DNA of 6,053 nt from an uncultured Coriobacteriaceae bacterium (GCA_902781245.1 CACZIP010000132.1:1-6053); one strand, 5' to 3'; counted from the first letter of the stretch, positions 1-6,053 are shown. Numbers and translations: made by a program. The notes: generated by a model from the sequence alone, not told the origin.

Positions 1-2579
1 CCGGCCTCAGGCTTGTACTCACGCTCGAACTCCTCCGGGTACTGCTCGGCCAAAGCCAGCACATCGACCTTCTTGACGTTGACGAGGAAGCCGTTCGTCG
101 CCTCGGAAAGCGTGTTCTTAGAAGCAGTCGCAAGCGGGCAGATAAGGTTGTTCGCACCACCGCGGTCTAGGCCGCCCGTGCCACGCACGATGGAATCGAC
201 GCGAGCGCCATGATCCTGATAGACCGACCCAGGCATGATGCGTTCGGTCACGATGCAGCCACCCAGAACAGCACCGCGTTCGTTGTAAACCGCAACCACA
301 TCTCCATTGGCGATGCCGAGCTTGCCAGCATCAATCGGGTTCAGCCACACCGGCTCATACATGTAGCCATCCGGACCCTTGACCTTGCACGTCTCGATCT
401 CACGCAACCAAGTAACGTCGTCATGCTCGGAGTGCACGCGCCAACGCGGATGGTTCGTGACCATGAGGAATGGGAAGTCTTTTGCGCGCTCGCAAGACAG
501 ACGCTCCTTAAGCTCGTCAGATTCCTCGATCCAGTGCGGCACAACGGGACGCGTCGGATCGTCGGGGAACCACTCTGCCAATCCAGTTGAATAAATCTCG
601 ATCTTGCCAGTCGGAGTCTGCATCGGCTGATCTTCCCAGTTCTCGTACCAAGCCGTAAGCGCAACTGGATCGTCTTCCCAACCCTCGGCTGTCGGTGCCA
701 GGCACATCTTCTTCTCTGCAAACTCCTCGTAGGTCATCATGTTGGGATCGACTTTGGCGCTCTCGAAACCGCGCTTGATCCAACCGTCAACGTCGAGGCC
801 TTGCGTGTAGCGCTCAGCGAGGTTTTCGTAGATGCCACCGAACTTCTCGAGCTTTTTGGCAACCTCAATGGCGCATTCCCAGTCGGATTTGGACTCGCCA
901 AGAGGCTCGATGCAATCGTCCTGGATGTACATCATGTTGAACTGACCGGTCCAGTTATCCACCGCGATGTCCTTCTCCTCAAACATCGTGTTCACGGGAA
1001 GGATGATGTCAGCGAATACCGCGTCGTTCTCAAACCACGGATGCTGCATCACGATCGTTTCGACGCGCTCGTTGCGCAGAGCATCCTGCATGGCGTTACC
1101 ACAGTTCCAGCAAGTGGTCCAGCTGGGCGAGTCGGACATGATCATATGGATGTAGGGCTGACCTTCAAGCGGCCACTCGAATGGGTAAAACTGGTCGTAA
1201 CGCGGAGCCGTGCAAACACCATGGCCGTGCCATTGCAGTTTCTCGCCTTCGGGCAGAGTAAGGGCCTGCGGAATCATCGTCTTCGGAATGAAGGACGGAT
1301 GCCCATCGAGGAGTTCCATCCAACCGTGATAGGCACCGGGTACCTCGAAGTACTTCTCGGAGCGCGGCATCGGATTCCACTCGTCGAAACCGAATTGACC
1401 GAATTCGATCAGGTGAAGCTGACCGACACCGGGGCGACCGATGCCTTGCATGGCAAGAAGTACGACCTCGAGACGGGCGGGCTCCGCAGAGAACGGCGAG
1501 CGAATCATGCCACCGCCATCGGCGTGTGCGATGGAGACGGCATGCTGAGCCCAATAGCGTGCGAACGCTTTGATGGTGTAGCTCGGAACACCGCATTTGC
1601 CCTCAGCCCACTTCGGAGTTTTGGGAATGCCGTCTTCTTTGCCAAGCACGTAGTACTCGAACCAGTCGAAACCGATGGTGTGACTTTCGACGTACTCTTT
1701 ATAGTAAGTGCCTTCTGTCAGCCATACGTATGCGATGGCCAACTGAAGGGCAGCGTCGGTGTTTGGCAGGACGGGAATCCAGCGTCCTTTGTGGGCTGCG
1801 CCAGTGTAGTTCAAGTCAGGCGAGATGAAGAACGACTTCAGCCCGATTTCCTCGAGGAAATATGCCATGCGGCTCGGCTGCTCGCCGCCCCATCCCCACG
1901 GCGTGGTTTCGAGATCGCAACCCCAGTACAACATTGCGTCACCGTGTTCGGCAATGTCTTTGTACAGGTTGCGCTGATTGACCTGCATGCCCACCGGCTC
2001 GTTGCCCCAGATGTGCTTACCGCCCCAGTACCAACCTTCCCAGCTGTCGGGCTGACGGGACTGCAGCGTATAACCGCCCACCAGGTCGAGCATGTTTGCC
2101 TGCGCACCATGAGGTGCGTGAACGACCTTGGTCTCACCATGACCATCTGCCTGGCACAGAATCGCATACGGACCGTACTCGTCGTGAATACGCTTGATTT
2201 CCTTGGCAATGATATCAGTCGCCTCGTCCCACGAGATGTACTCGAATTTCGACTTGCCGCGGTTCTGTGGATTGCGGTCACCCTCGGGATTCCAGTCGAC
2301 GCGCTTCATCGGGCGCAGGATACGATTCGGCGAATAGATGCGCTTCTTATAGCTAATAGACAGCGGCGGGATCATTGTCTTCTCGCCGGGCTCGAACACC
2401 TTTCCACGCGCCTCGATTTTCCAAGGCTTGCGCTCTTCTGCCGTGGATACCTCATCGTAATGCAACGGCCTGATGCGTAGGATTTTTCCATCCTTCACAT
2501 CGACGGCTGATGTGTTCGCGCTGCAAGCGAACGCAGCCCAGCACACACCGCGGTATACAGTATCTCCCCTAGTCTCCAT
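1..2579 (-). CDS. Molybdopterin-dependent oxidoreductase, pyrogallol transhydroxylase large-subunit-like (3' end off window)
   Basis: An open minus-strand frame runs from ATG at 2579 to the left edge, giving 859 residues; the family is about 875, so only a short C-terminal tail is missing. Features follow Pelobacter pyrogallol transhydroxylase (recalled from memory): KIEARGK (54-60), a PMKR...NPxGxRNPQxRG block (90-108), ISWDEATDII (115-124), PDSWEGWYWGG (177-187), FADIILP (522-528), CIEPLGES (556-563) and a C-terminal molydopterin dinucleotide-binding domain (about 700-840) with DRGG. Ser179 aligns with the molybdenum ligand Ser175, Asp178 with Asp174 and His147 with His144. The N-terminus lacks the CxxCxxxC iron-sulfur motif and shows no Tat signal, so the subunit is probably cytoplasmic. 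Such enzymes carry bis-MGD and pair with a ferredoxin-like small subunit, which could lie beyond the left edge. Likely chemistry is hydroxyl transfer or reductive dehydroxylation of an aromatic compound, but the substrate is unknown. An in-frame TGA lies upstream and no other start codon intervenes. The Shine-Dalgarno is poor: GAGGAAGG sits 14 nt away and AAGG only 1 nt away. Confidence 0.9.
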   Translation of the reverse strand, partial: METRGDTVYRGVCWAAFACSANTSAVDVKDGKILRIRPLHYDEVSTAEERKPWKIEARGKVFEPGEKTMIPPLSISYKKRIYSPNRILRPMKRVDWNPEGDRNPQNRGKSKFEYISWDEATDIIAKEIKRIHDEYGPYAILCQADGHGETKVVHAPHGAQANMLDLVGGYTLQSRQPDSWEGWYWGGKHIWGNEPVGMQVNQRNLYKDIAEHGDAMLYWGCDLETTPWGWGGEQPSRMAYFLEEIGLKSFFISPDLNYTGAAHKGRWIPVLPNTDAALQLAIAYVWLTEGTYYKEYVESHTIGFDWFEYYVLGKEDGIPKTPKWAEGKCGVPSYTIKAFARYWAQHAVSIAHADGGGMIRSPFSAEPARLEVVLLAMQGIGRPGVGQLHLIEFGQFGFDEWNPMPRSEKYFEVPGAYHGWMELLDGHPSFIPKTMIPQALTLPEGEKLQWHGHGVCTAPRYDQFYPFEWPLEGQPYIHMIMSDSPSWTTCWNCGNAMQDALRNERVETIVMQHPWFENDAVFADIILPVNTMFEEKDIAVDNWTGQFNMMYIQDDCIEPLGESKSDWECAIEVAKKLEKFGGIYENLAERYTQGLDVDGWIKRGFESAKVDPNMMTYEEFAEKKMCLAPTAEGWEDDPVALTAWYENWEDQPMQTPTGKIEIYSTGLAEWFPDDPTRPVVPHWIEESDELKERLSCERAKDFPFLMVTNHPRWRVHSEHDDVTWLREIETCKVKGPDGYMYEPVWLNPIDAGKLGIANGDVVAVYNERGAVLGGCIVTERIMPGSVYQDHGARVDSIVRGTGGLDRGGANNLICPLATASKNTLSEATNGFLVNVKKVDVLALAEQYPEEFEREYKPEA

Positions 2580-2710
2580 GCCTTCGTTACCAACCTTCCT
2601 CGTCTTCGAAACTCACGTGCTCCAATCCCGCCCGTCTTGGATCCGAACGGGTTTTCACAGTGGACATGCTATGAAGCGCAAAAGCGGATTTGTAGCAACC
2701 GAAGGGTAGA

Positions 2711-2740
2711 TTGATGGAAATACACCTTTTGGTTTATAGG
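2711..2740 (+). promoter_or_regulatory. Candidate promoter for the LuxR-type gene
   Basis: A TTGATG box (2711-2716) is followed after 18 bp by TATAGG (2735-2740); each matches the sigma-70 consensus at four of six positions. The -10 box falls inside the 2731-2748 inverted repeat, so a protein bound there would block or control it. It implies an untranslated leader of about 100 nt. On the other strand the same spot reads TATAAA (2738-2733), a good -10 for the molybdoenzyme, but without a recognisable -35, as expected if that promoter needs an activator. This is inference from weak matches only. Confidence 0.3.
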
Positions 2741-2748
2741 CCTAAACC
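2731..2748. promoter_or_regulatory. 18-bp inverted repeat, candidate operator
   Basis: GGTTTATAGGCCTAAACC consists of perfect 6-bp arms GGTTTA and TAAACC around a 6-bp spacer, with the 8-bp palindrome TAGGCCTA nested inside. Removing one TA step would make a perfect 16-bp palindrome. LuxR-type HTH domains usually bind dyads of about this size as dimers, and the site lies between the divergent genes, so it is a natural candidate for the neighbouring regulator. No binding evidence is available. Confidence 0.45.
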
Positions 2749-2762
2749 GCCTTCATTCGTTA

Positions 2763-2780
2763 TATTGGTATTGCTATTGA
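2763..2780. repeat. Three tandem TATTGN hexamers
   Basis: TATTGG, TATTGC and TATTGA follow each other without a gap in the divergent intergenic region. If the molybdoenzyme starts transcription from the TATAAA box near 2733-2738, this run would sit roughly 37 to 54 bases upstream of its start site, where activators commonly bind. It could also be chance in an AT-rich stretch. Confidence 0.4.
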
Positions 2781-2849
2781 ACTGGTCTTTTACTTAACCG
2801 GGCTCTCAAATGGCATGAATAGCTTCAACCACCACGGAGGGGCAAGTTT

Positions 2850-4301
2850 ATGAAGCTGAATCAAATGTTTCCTGTCAGATTGCTCGGCTTCGGTCTGTAT
2901 TGGGCATGGCTGTTTCTTGTAACGGTGTCGCCCTCTCCCGCATTCGGCGTTGTCGAGTGTCTCGGACTGCCATTCGAGCTTGTAGAACTCGCCATGAGGC
3001 TTGCGTTCGTTTGCTTGTTCTTTTTCCTCTGGAAGAAACTCGAGACCTCGAAGGGTCGCAACATGCTTATAGCAGCATGCGCAATCGGCGGCCCCTTATC
3101 GACCATTGCCGTAGTGTTGGTAGACGGTACAGCGTTTATCGCGCCAGCGGCATTTTTAATAGCGCTCGTCGACGCATCGATCTTCATACTCTGGCTCTGC
3201 TTTTTCGGGCACATGCGCGTCGGCGAAACCGCCCTTTACATGTCGCTTTCGTATTGTATCGGCGGAATCATTTGCCTGCTCGTTCAAATGGCACCAAGCC
3301 AAACGTGCACCGCAATAGCGGCAATTCTGCCTGTGGCCTCAGCTATGATGTTCCATCTGTCCAACAAATACTACTCTGTCGAAGCCGAAAAACCCGAGCT
3401 GTTCGAGGCAACCGAGCTCGAAACCTCATCAGCTGATGATGGGGAGAACTACCGCTACCTTCTGAGACTGGCCATTGCACTTGGTTTGTGCGCTTTTTCC
3501 TTCGGAACGACATCGAGCAGCTTGTTTTACGGCAGCGTTGAAAGCTTGCTTCCTGGACCACTGATGGAATCCGCCTGTTGCATCGTTCTGGCAGCGATTT
3601 GCGGCATCATTATGTTCGTGACGAAGCAACAGCAAGATCTGTACTTGCTTTATAAATTCGTACCCATTGTGCTCGTTGCAGGGCTCATGCTTCTTGGAAC
3701 AGGCAATGCCGTCGTTACAACAGCTGGCACATCACTTGTAAACCTCGGCTATTTGATGTTCGAAATCACCGCTCTCAACGATTTTTGCACTGCTGCCAAA
3801 TCGCGCCATCGTTCTTTGGTTAGGACGTTCGGCAGCGCCCGTATAGCCATTACGGTAGGGTTGCTTGCTGGCTGGGTCACGACCGCAGGTGTACATGGAT
3901 TCGGGTTCAACGGCTCTTCACTTGCCGTATGCTGCGCCCTATCAATTCTGGGTATCGTCGTCGCATCTACCATCGTGTTCACCGCAAAAGAGGTTTTCCA
4001 AGCACGAAACGTTGCAACCGACCAAGTCAAGCTCGAACATGCAGAAGACTTCGCTAAAAGCGCCGAAGAGCTGTTCCAAGAAAGCCTCGCGGCATTCGCC
4101 GAGCGCTACAAACTATCACCTCGAGAGACGGAAATTGCAGAGCAATTGTTGCGTGGCCGCACGGTCAGCTACATCTCGGAGCAGCTATTTATCGCGCCGG
4201 GAACTGTAAAGACGCACATGCACAAAATTTATTCTAAGCTCGGCATACACAACAAGATGGAGTTGCTCGACGCTTTCGAGGAAATCAAAAGCAAGCGCTA
4301 A
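2850..4301 (+). CDS. Membrane-bound LuxR-family transcriptional regulator (12 TM segments plus HTH)
   Basis: This 483-residue protein has two parts. Residues 1-378 carry about twelve hydrophobic segments (near 11-28, 43-61, 72-91, 95-119, 127-147, 152-170, 203-226, 237-257, 268-285, 288-311, 329-349, 356-378), in two groups of six joined by an acidic loop (171-202), resembling a transporter fold. Residues 421-475 are a LuxR/GerE HTH domain: LSPRETEIAEQLLRG, then IAPGTVKTHMHKIYSKLGI containing the recognition helix. An even helix count puts both ends in the cytoplasm, so it should bind DNA while membrane-anchored. Eggerthella lenta and relatives have many such regulators, some controlling catechol dehydroxylases in response to substrate. 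Divergence from the molybdoenzyme suggests it controls that gene; its ligand is unknown. The start is supported by GGAGGGG 7 nt upstream. It has no receiver or phosphorylation domain. Confidence 0.93.
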   Translation: MKLNQMFPVRLLGFGLYWAWLFLVTVSPSPAFGVVECLGLPFELVELAMRLAFVCLFFFLWKKLETSKGRNMLIAACAIGGPLSTIAVVLVDGTAFIAPAAFLIALVDASIFILWLCFFGHMRVGETALYMSLSYCIGGIICLLVQMAPSQTCTAIAAILPVASAMMFHLSNKYYSVEAEKPELFEATELETSSADDGENYRYLLRLAIALGLCAFSFGTTSSSLFYGSVESLLPGPLMESACCIVLAAICGIIMFVTKQQQDLYLLYKFVPIVLVAGLMLLGTGNAVVTTAGTSLVNLGYLMFEITALNDFCTAAKSRHRSLVRTFGSARIAITVGLLAGWVTTAGVHGFGFNGSSLAVCCALSILGIVVASTIVFTAKEVFQARNVATDQVKLEHAEDFAKSAEELFQESLAAFAERYKLSPRETEIAEQLLRGRTVSYISEQLFIAPGTVKTHMHKIYSKLGIHNKMELLDAFEEIKSKR

Positions 4302-4313
4302 CTCACATCAACC

Positions 4314-5633
4314 CTATTCGTCGCCTTTCAGCTCGTCGAACTTCGCCTTCATCGTCGGGTTCTTACGCGTAAGCTTCTTGACCGTAAGGTCCTCAAGCTT
4401 GTTGTTGGCAGCAGTCAGATGCTTTTCCGAAACGAGCAGCTTTTCCTTCGCCTTCTGCAAGTCGGCGATCGCTTTGTCGATGGCGGCAACAGCATCCTCG
4501 AAACGCTTGGAAGCATCGCCGAAGTTCTTGAAGAAGCCTTCTTTGAACACCTCGAGGTCGTGCTCGAACGTGGTGATGTCGAGATCTTGCTGACGCATGA
4601 GCGCAACTTCACGCTTGTACTCGAGCGCATTGAGCGACGCATTGCGCAAAAGCGAGATGATGGGAATGAAGAACTGCGGACGCACTACGAACATCTTGGG
4701 ATAGCGCCAAGACACGTCGACGATTCCTTTGTTGTACAAGTCGCTTTCGGGTTCGAGCAACGACACAAGCACCGCGTATTCGCAATTCTTGTTCGAGCGG
4801 TCTTTGTCCAGCTTGGCGAAGTGATCCTCGTTGCGCTTGCGGCGCGTGCTGTCCTCCTCCTCGTTCTTCATCTCGAACATGATGGAGATGACCTCGACAC
4901 CGCTCTCATCGACTTCACGGTAAATGAAATCGCCCTTCGTTCCACCGACCGTTTCCGTGTCACGCTCGAACGACGCATTGGGAAACGCTGTCGCCCGGAT
5001 GGCGTTGAATTCATCGGCGCAGTGCACTTCGAGCGACTCGCCGACGATCTTGGTGGTCAGACGAGCCTTCATGTCTTTCAGCCGCTCAATCTCTTCCCGC
5101 TGGAAAACGATCATCTCGTCCTTCGCGCGGGCTTGTTCAGCCAACTGTTCTTTGAGCGCAGCCTGAGCGGAAGCGTGCTCAGCATCCTTCAGTTCGACGG
5201 ACGCTTTCAAGGCATCGCGCTCTTTCTCGATAGCTGCAACGGCTTCGGTCACAGCTAACTGCTGCGCAGTCTGCTGGGCTTGTTTCTGCGCCTCGATTTG
5301 CGCACGCAACTGTGCAATCTCGGCATCACGCTCGGCCACAGCCTTCTGAAGACCCGCTTCCGACTCTGCCTTTTGCCGGTCAAGTGCGGCTTGCGCCTCG
5401 ATTCGAGACTGCTTGAGTGCAGCATCCGACTCGGTCTTGGCCTGTTTCAGCGTCGCAGCCGACTCACTCGCGACGAGTTTGAGCGCCTGCTCTTTCTCCG
5501 CCTCGATCAATCGGATGCGTTCATCGAGCTCGCGATGGAACTCTTCGTCGCGCACCTGCTTGGCAACCGATTCGATTTCTGACTGCTCCAAAGATATGAC
5601 CGTGCCGCAGTTCGGGCATGTGATTTCCGCCAT
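4314..5633 (-). CDS. DUF2130 family protein, coiled coil with PD-(D/E)XK-like core
   Basis: This 439-residue protein has three parts. The N-terminus (residues 6-10) has a CPNCG knuckle resembling half a zinc ribbon. Residues about 20-190 form a charged, Ala/Glu/Gln-rich coiled coil with an 11-residue repeat at 56-110. Residues about 190-350 form the conserved DUF2130 core, in which GDF (234-236) and EMK (254-256) are spaced like the Asp and Glu-x-Lys of PD-(D/E)XK nucleases; RmuC, a coiled-coil protein of similar design, is the closest named analogue. A second helical stretch (about 360-415) precedes a basic, lysine-rich tail. The family's function is not established; a DNA-related role is inference. 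The start is set by AAGGAG (5639-5644), 5 nt from the ATG. It reads convergently to the LuxR-type gene with a 12-bp gap, and a terminator separates it from the upstream cold-shock gene, so it is probably transcribed alone. Confidence 0.9.
   Translation of the reverse strand: MAEITCPNCGTVISLEQSEIESVAKQVRDEEFHRELDERIRLIEAEKEQALKLVASESAATLKQAKTESDAALKQSRIEAQAALDRQKAESEAGLQKAVAERDAEIAQLRAQIEAQKQAQQTAQQLAVTEAVAAIEKERDALKASVELKDAEHASAQAALKEQLAEQARAKDEMIVFQREEIERLKDMKARLTTKIVGESLEVHCADEFNAIRATAFPNASFERDTETVGGTKGDFIYREVDESGVEVISIMFEMKNEEEDSTRRKRNEDHFAKLDKDRSNKNCEYAVLVSLLEPESDLYNKGIVDVSWRYPKMFVVRPQFFIPIISLLRNASLNALEYKREVALMRQQDLDITTFEHDLEVFKEGFFKNFGDASKRFEDAVAAIDKAIADLQKAKEKLLVSEKHLTAANNKLEDLTVKKLTRKNPTMKAKFDELKGDE
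5304..5468 (-). repeat. Five tandem 33-bp units encoding an 11-residue coiled-coil repeat
   Basis: Within the DUF2130 gene, residues 56-110 read as five successive 11-mers: SESAATLKQAK, TESDAALKQSR, IEAQAALDRQK, AESEAGLQKAV and AERDAEIAQLR; a decayed sixth follows at 111-121. The pattern is roughly x-E-x-x-A-x-L/I-x-x-x-x. Eleven-residue (hendecad) periodicity gives a nearly straight or slightly right-handed coiled coil, unlike the usual seven-residue type. DNA copies are diverged but still alike in places. Confidence 0.7.
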
Positions 5634-5713
5634 AAGCTCTCCTTACACTGCTCCCGCTGAAAGCATACTTGAAACAACTGGGTTCAGCGCGTCAATTCCG
5701 ACTCTCTCAAGTC

Positions 5714-5744
5714 AAAAATAAAAAGCGACCCACAGCGGGGCCGC
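5714..5744 (-). terminator. Rho-independent terminator after the cold-shock gene
   Basis: Read on the minus strand, GCGGCCC pairs with GGGTCGC (7 bp with one G-U pair) around a CGCTGT loop, followed directly by TTTTTATTTTT. The stem is 5725-5744 and the T tract 5714-5724. It begins about 30 bp after the cold-shock stop codon and lies before the DUF2130 gene, so it should end the cold-shock transcript. Confidence 0.88.
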
Positions 5745-5774
5745 CCATTTTGCAAGTGTATTTCAAACGGAATG

Positions 5775-5978
5775 TTAGAGCTTGACGACGTTGGAAGCCT
5801 GGAGCTTGCCATTATCGCCTGTGGTGACCTCAAACTCGACGGCAGCGCCTTCGTCGAGAGTCTTGTAGCCATCCATCTGGATCTCAGACCAATGCACGAA
5901 CAGATCCTCGCCACCCTCCTGGGAGATGAAGCCGTAGCCCTTTTCCGGGTTGAACCATTTCACAGTACCTTGCGCCAT
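5775..5978 (-). CDS. csp: CspA-family cold-shock protein
   Basis: This 67-residue protein is a complete single cold-shock domain, a five-stranded OB-fold that binds single-stranded RNA and DNA. It begins MAQGTVKWFN, carries RNP1 as KGYGFI (13-18) and RNP2 as DLFVHW (25-30), and ends in the usual LQASNVVKL strand. Family members act as RNA chaperones in the cytoplasm, keeping mRNA unfolded at low temperature or during rapid growth; many are also constitutive. The start is the ATG at 5978, because the family begins there and AGAGGA (5985-5990) lies 6 nt upstream; an in-frame ATG at 6029 would add an unrelated 17-residue basic tail. The gene is single, with its own terminator. Which csp paralogue it is cannot be told from the sequence. 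Confidence 0.97.
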   Translation of the reverse strand: MAQGTVKWFNPEKGYGFISQEGGEDLFVHWSEIQMDGYKTLDEGAAVEFEVTTGDNGKLQASNVVKL

Positions 5979-5997
5979 TTCAGTTCCTCTTTCCTTT

Positions 5998-6048
5998 CTT
6001 CCCGCCTTCGGGAAGGTATTGCCGAGCACCGCATGGCAACGGTGCTCG
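5998..6048 (-). promoter_or_regulatory. Structured 5' leader of the cold-shock gene, two hairpins
   Basis: Upstream of the csp Shine-Dalgarno are two inverted repeats. The outer one pairs CGAGCACCG (6023-6031) with CGGTGCTCG (6040-6048), a perfect 9-bp stem with an 8-nt loop. The inner one pairs CTTCCCG (5998-6004) with CGGGAAG (6009-6015), a 7-bp stem with a 4-nt loop ending 7 nt before the AGAGGA box. Neither is followed by a T tract, so they are unlikely to be terminators. Cold-shock genes often have structured leaders that change fold with temperature. The promoter is not visible, so presence in the transcript is inferred. Confidence 0.5.
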
Positions 6049-6053
6049 CCCTC

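Larger units (their letters stand above)
2580..2849. promoter_or_regulatory. Divergent intergenic control region
   Basis: This 270-bp gap separates the start codons of the molybdoenzyme (leftward) and the LuxR-type regulator (rightward), so it must hold promoters for both. It is visibly more AT-rich between about 2700 and 2825. It contains an 18-bp inverted repeat at 2731-2748, three tandem TATTGN hexamers at 2763-2780, and weak promoter-like boxes. I see no open reading frame in it that looks like a gene. The regulator's Shine-Dalgarno GGAGGGG (2836-2842) lies 7 nt before its ATG. Confidence 0.75.

Noticed and set aside
801..2480. Plus-strand open frame of 559 codons
   Set aside because: It lies opposite the molybdoenzyme, whose minus-strand translation carries many family motifs in one unbroken frame. 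The plus-strand product resembles no known fold and is a shadow of biased codon use.
2631..2655. CCCGT...ACGGG hairpin followed by TTTT
   Set aside because: It looks like a weak terminator on the plus strand, but no plus-strand gene precedes it, the stem is only 5 bp and it sits in the molybdoenzyme leader; probably chance.
4362..4373. 12-bp perfect palindrome CTTACGCGTAAG
   Set aside because: It falls inside the DUF2130 coding sequence, encodes ordinary residues, has no loop or T tract, and no sign of use as a binding site or terminator for the convergent regulator gene.
4419..5258. Plus-strand open frame of 279 codons
   Set aside because: It is antisense to the DUF2130 gene and its composition mirrors the coiled-coil coding sequence; no convincing ribosome-binding site or domain.
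5664..5713. Possible promoter for the DUF2130 gene (TTGACG and TATGCT boxes)
   Set aside because: The boxes are about 22 bp apart, too far for a sigma-70 promoter, and no better pair is visible.
5979..6029. Upstream in-frame ATG that would extend the cold-shock protein by 17 residues
   Set aside because: The cold-shock family starts at MAQGTVKW; the extension spans the leader hairpins and the real Shine-Dalgarno.

Overview
The window most likely comes from an anaerobic actinobacterium of the Coriobacteriia, probably family Eggerthellaceae (the Eggerthella, Gordonibacter, Slackia, Adlercreutzia and Denitrobacterium group). The pointer is the pairing of a molybdopterin enzyme of the pyrogallol transhydroxylase type with a divergent 12-helix membrane protein ending in a LuxR DNA-binding domain, a regulator architecture characteristic of that family. 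By eye the GC content is in the fifties, lower than most Eggerthella or Gordonibacter genomes, so I do not name a genus.

Layout. Positions 1-2579 (minus strand) hold nearly all of a large molybdopterin oxidoreductase whose last few residues lie off the left edge. Positions 2580-2849 are a divergent intergenic region with an 18-bp inverted repeat, a run of three TATTGN hexamers and weak promoter-like boxes. Positions 2850-4301 (plus) encode the membrane-bound LuxR-type regulator. Twelve bases further on, in convergent orientation, positions 4314-5633 (minus) encode a DUF2130 protein: a CPxCG motif, a long coiled coil with an 11-residue repeat, and a nuclease-like core. A rho-independent terminator (5714-5744) separates it from a CspA-family cold-shock protein (5775-5978, minus), whose upstream leader has two consecutive hairpins up to the right edge.

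How they work together. The first two genes look like one sensing-and-response unit: the regulator probably detects a small molecule, perhaps aromatic, in or at the membrane and controls the divergent molybdoenzyme, which would act on it. The enzyme keeps the molybdenum-ligand Ser and neighbouring Asp/Trp of pyrogallol transhydroxylase but differs at other pocket positions, so its substrate is open. The DUF2130 and cold-shock genes look like unrelated housekeeping neighbours. I saw no tRNA, rRNA, CRISPR array, insertion sequence or phage gene.
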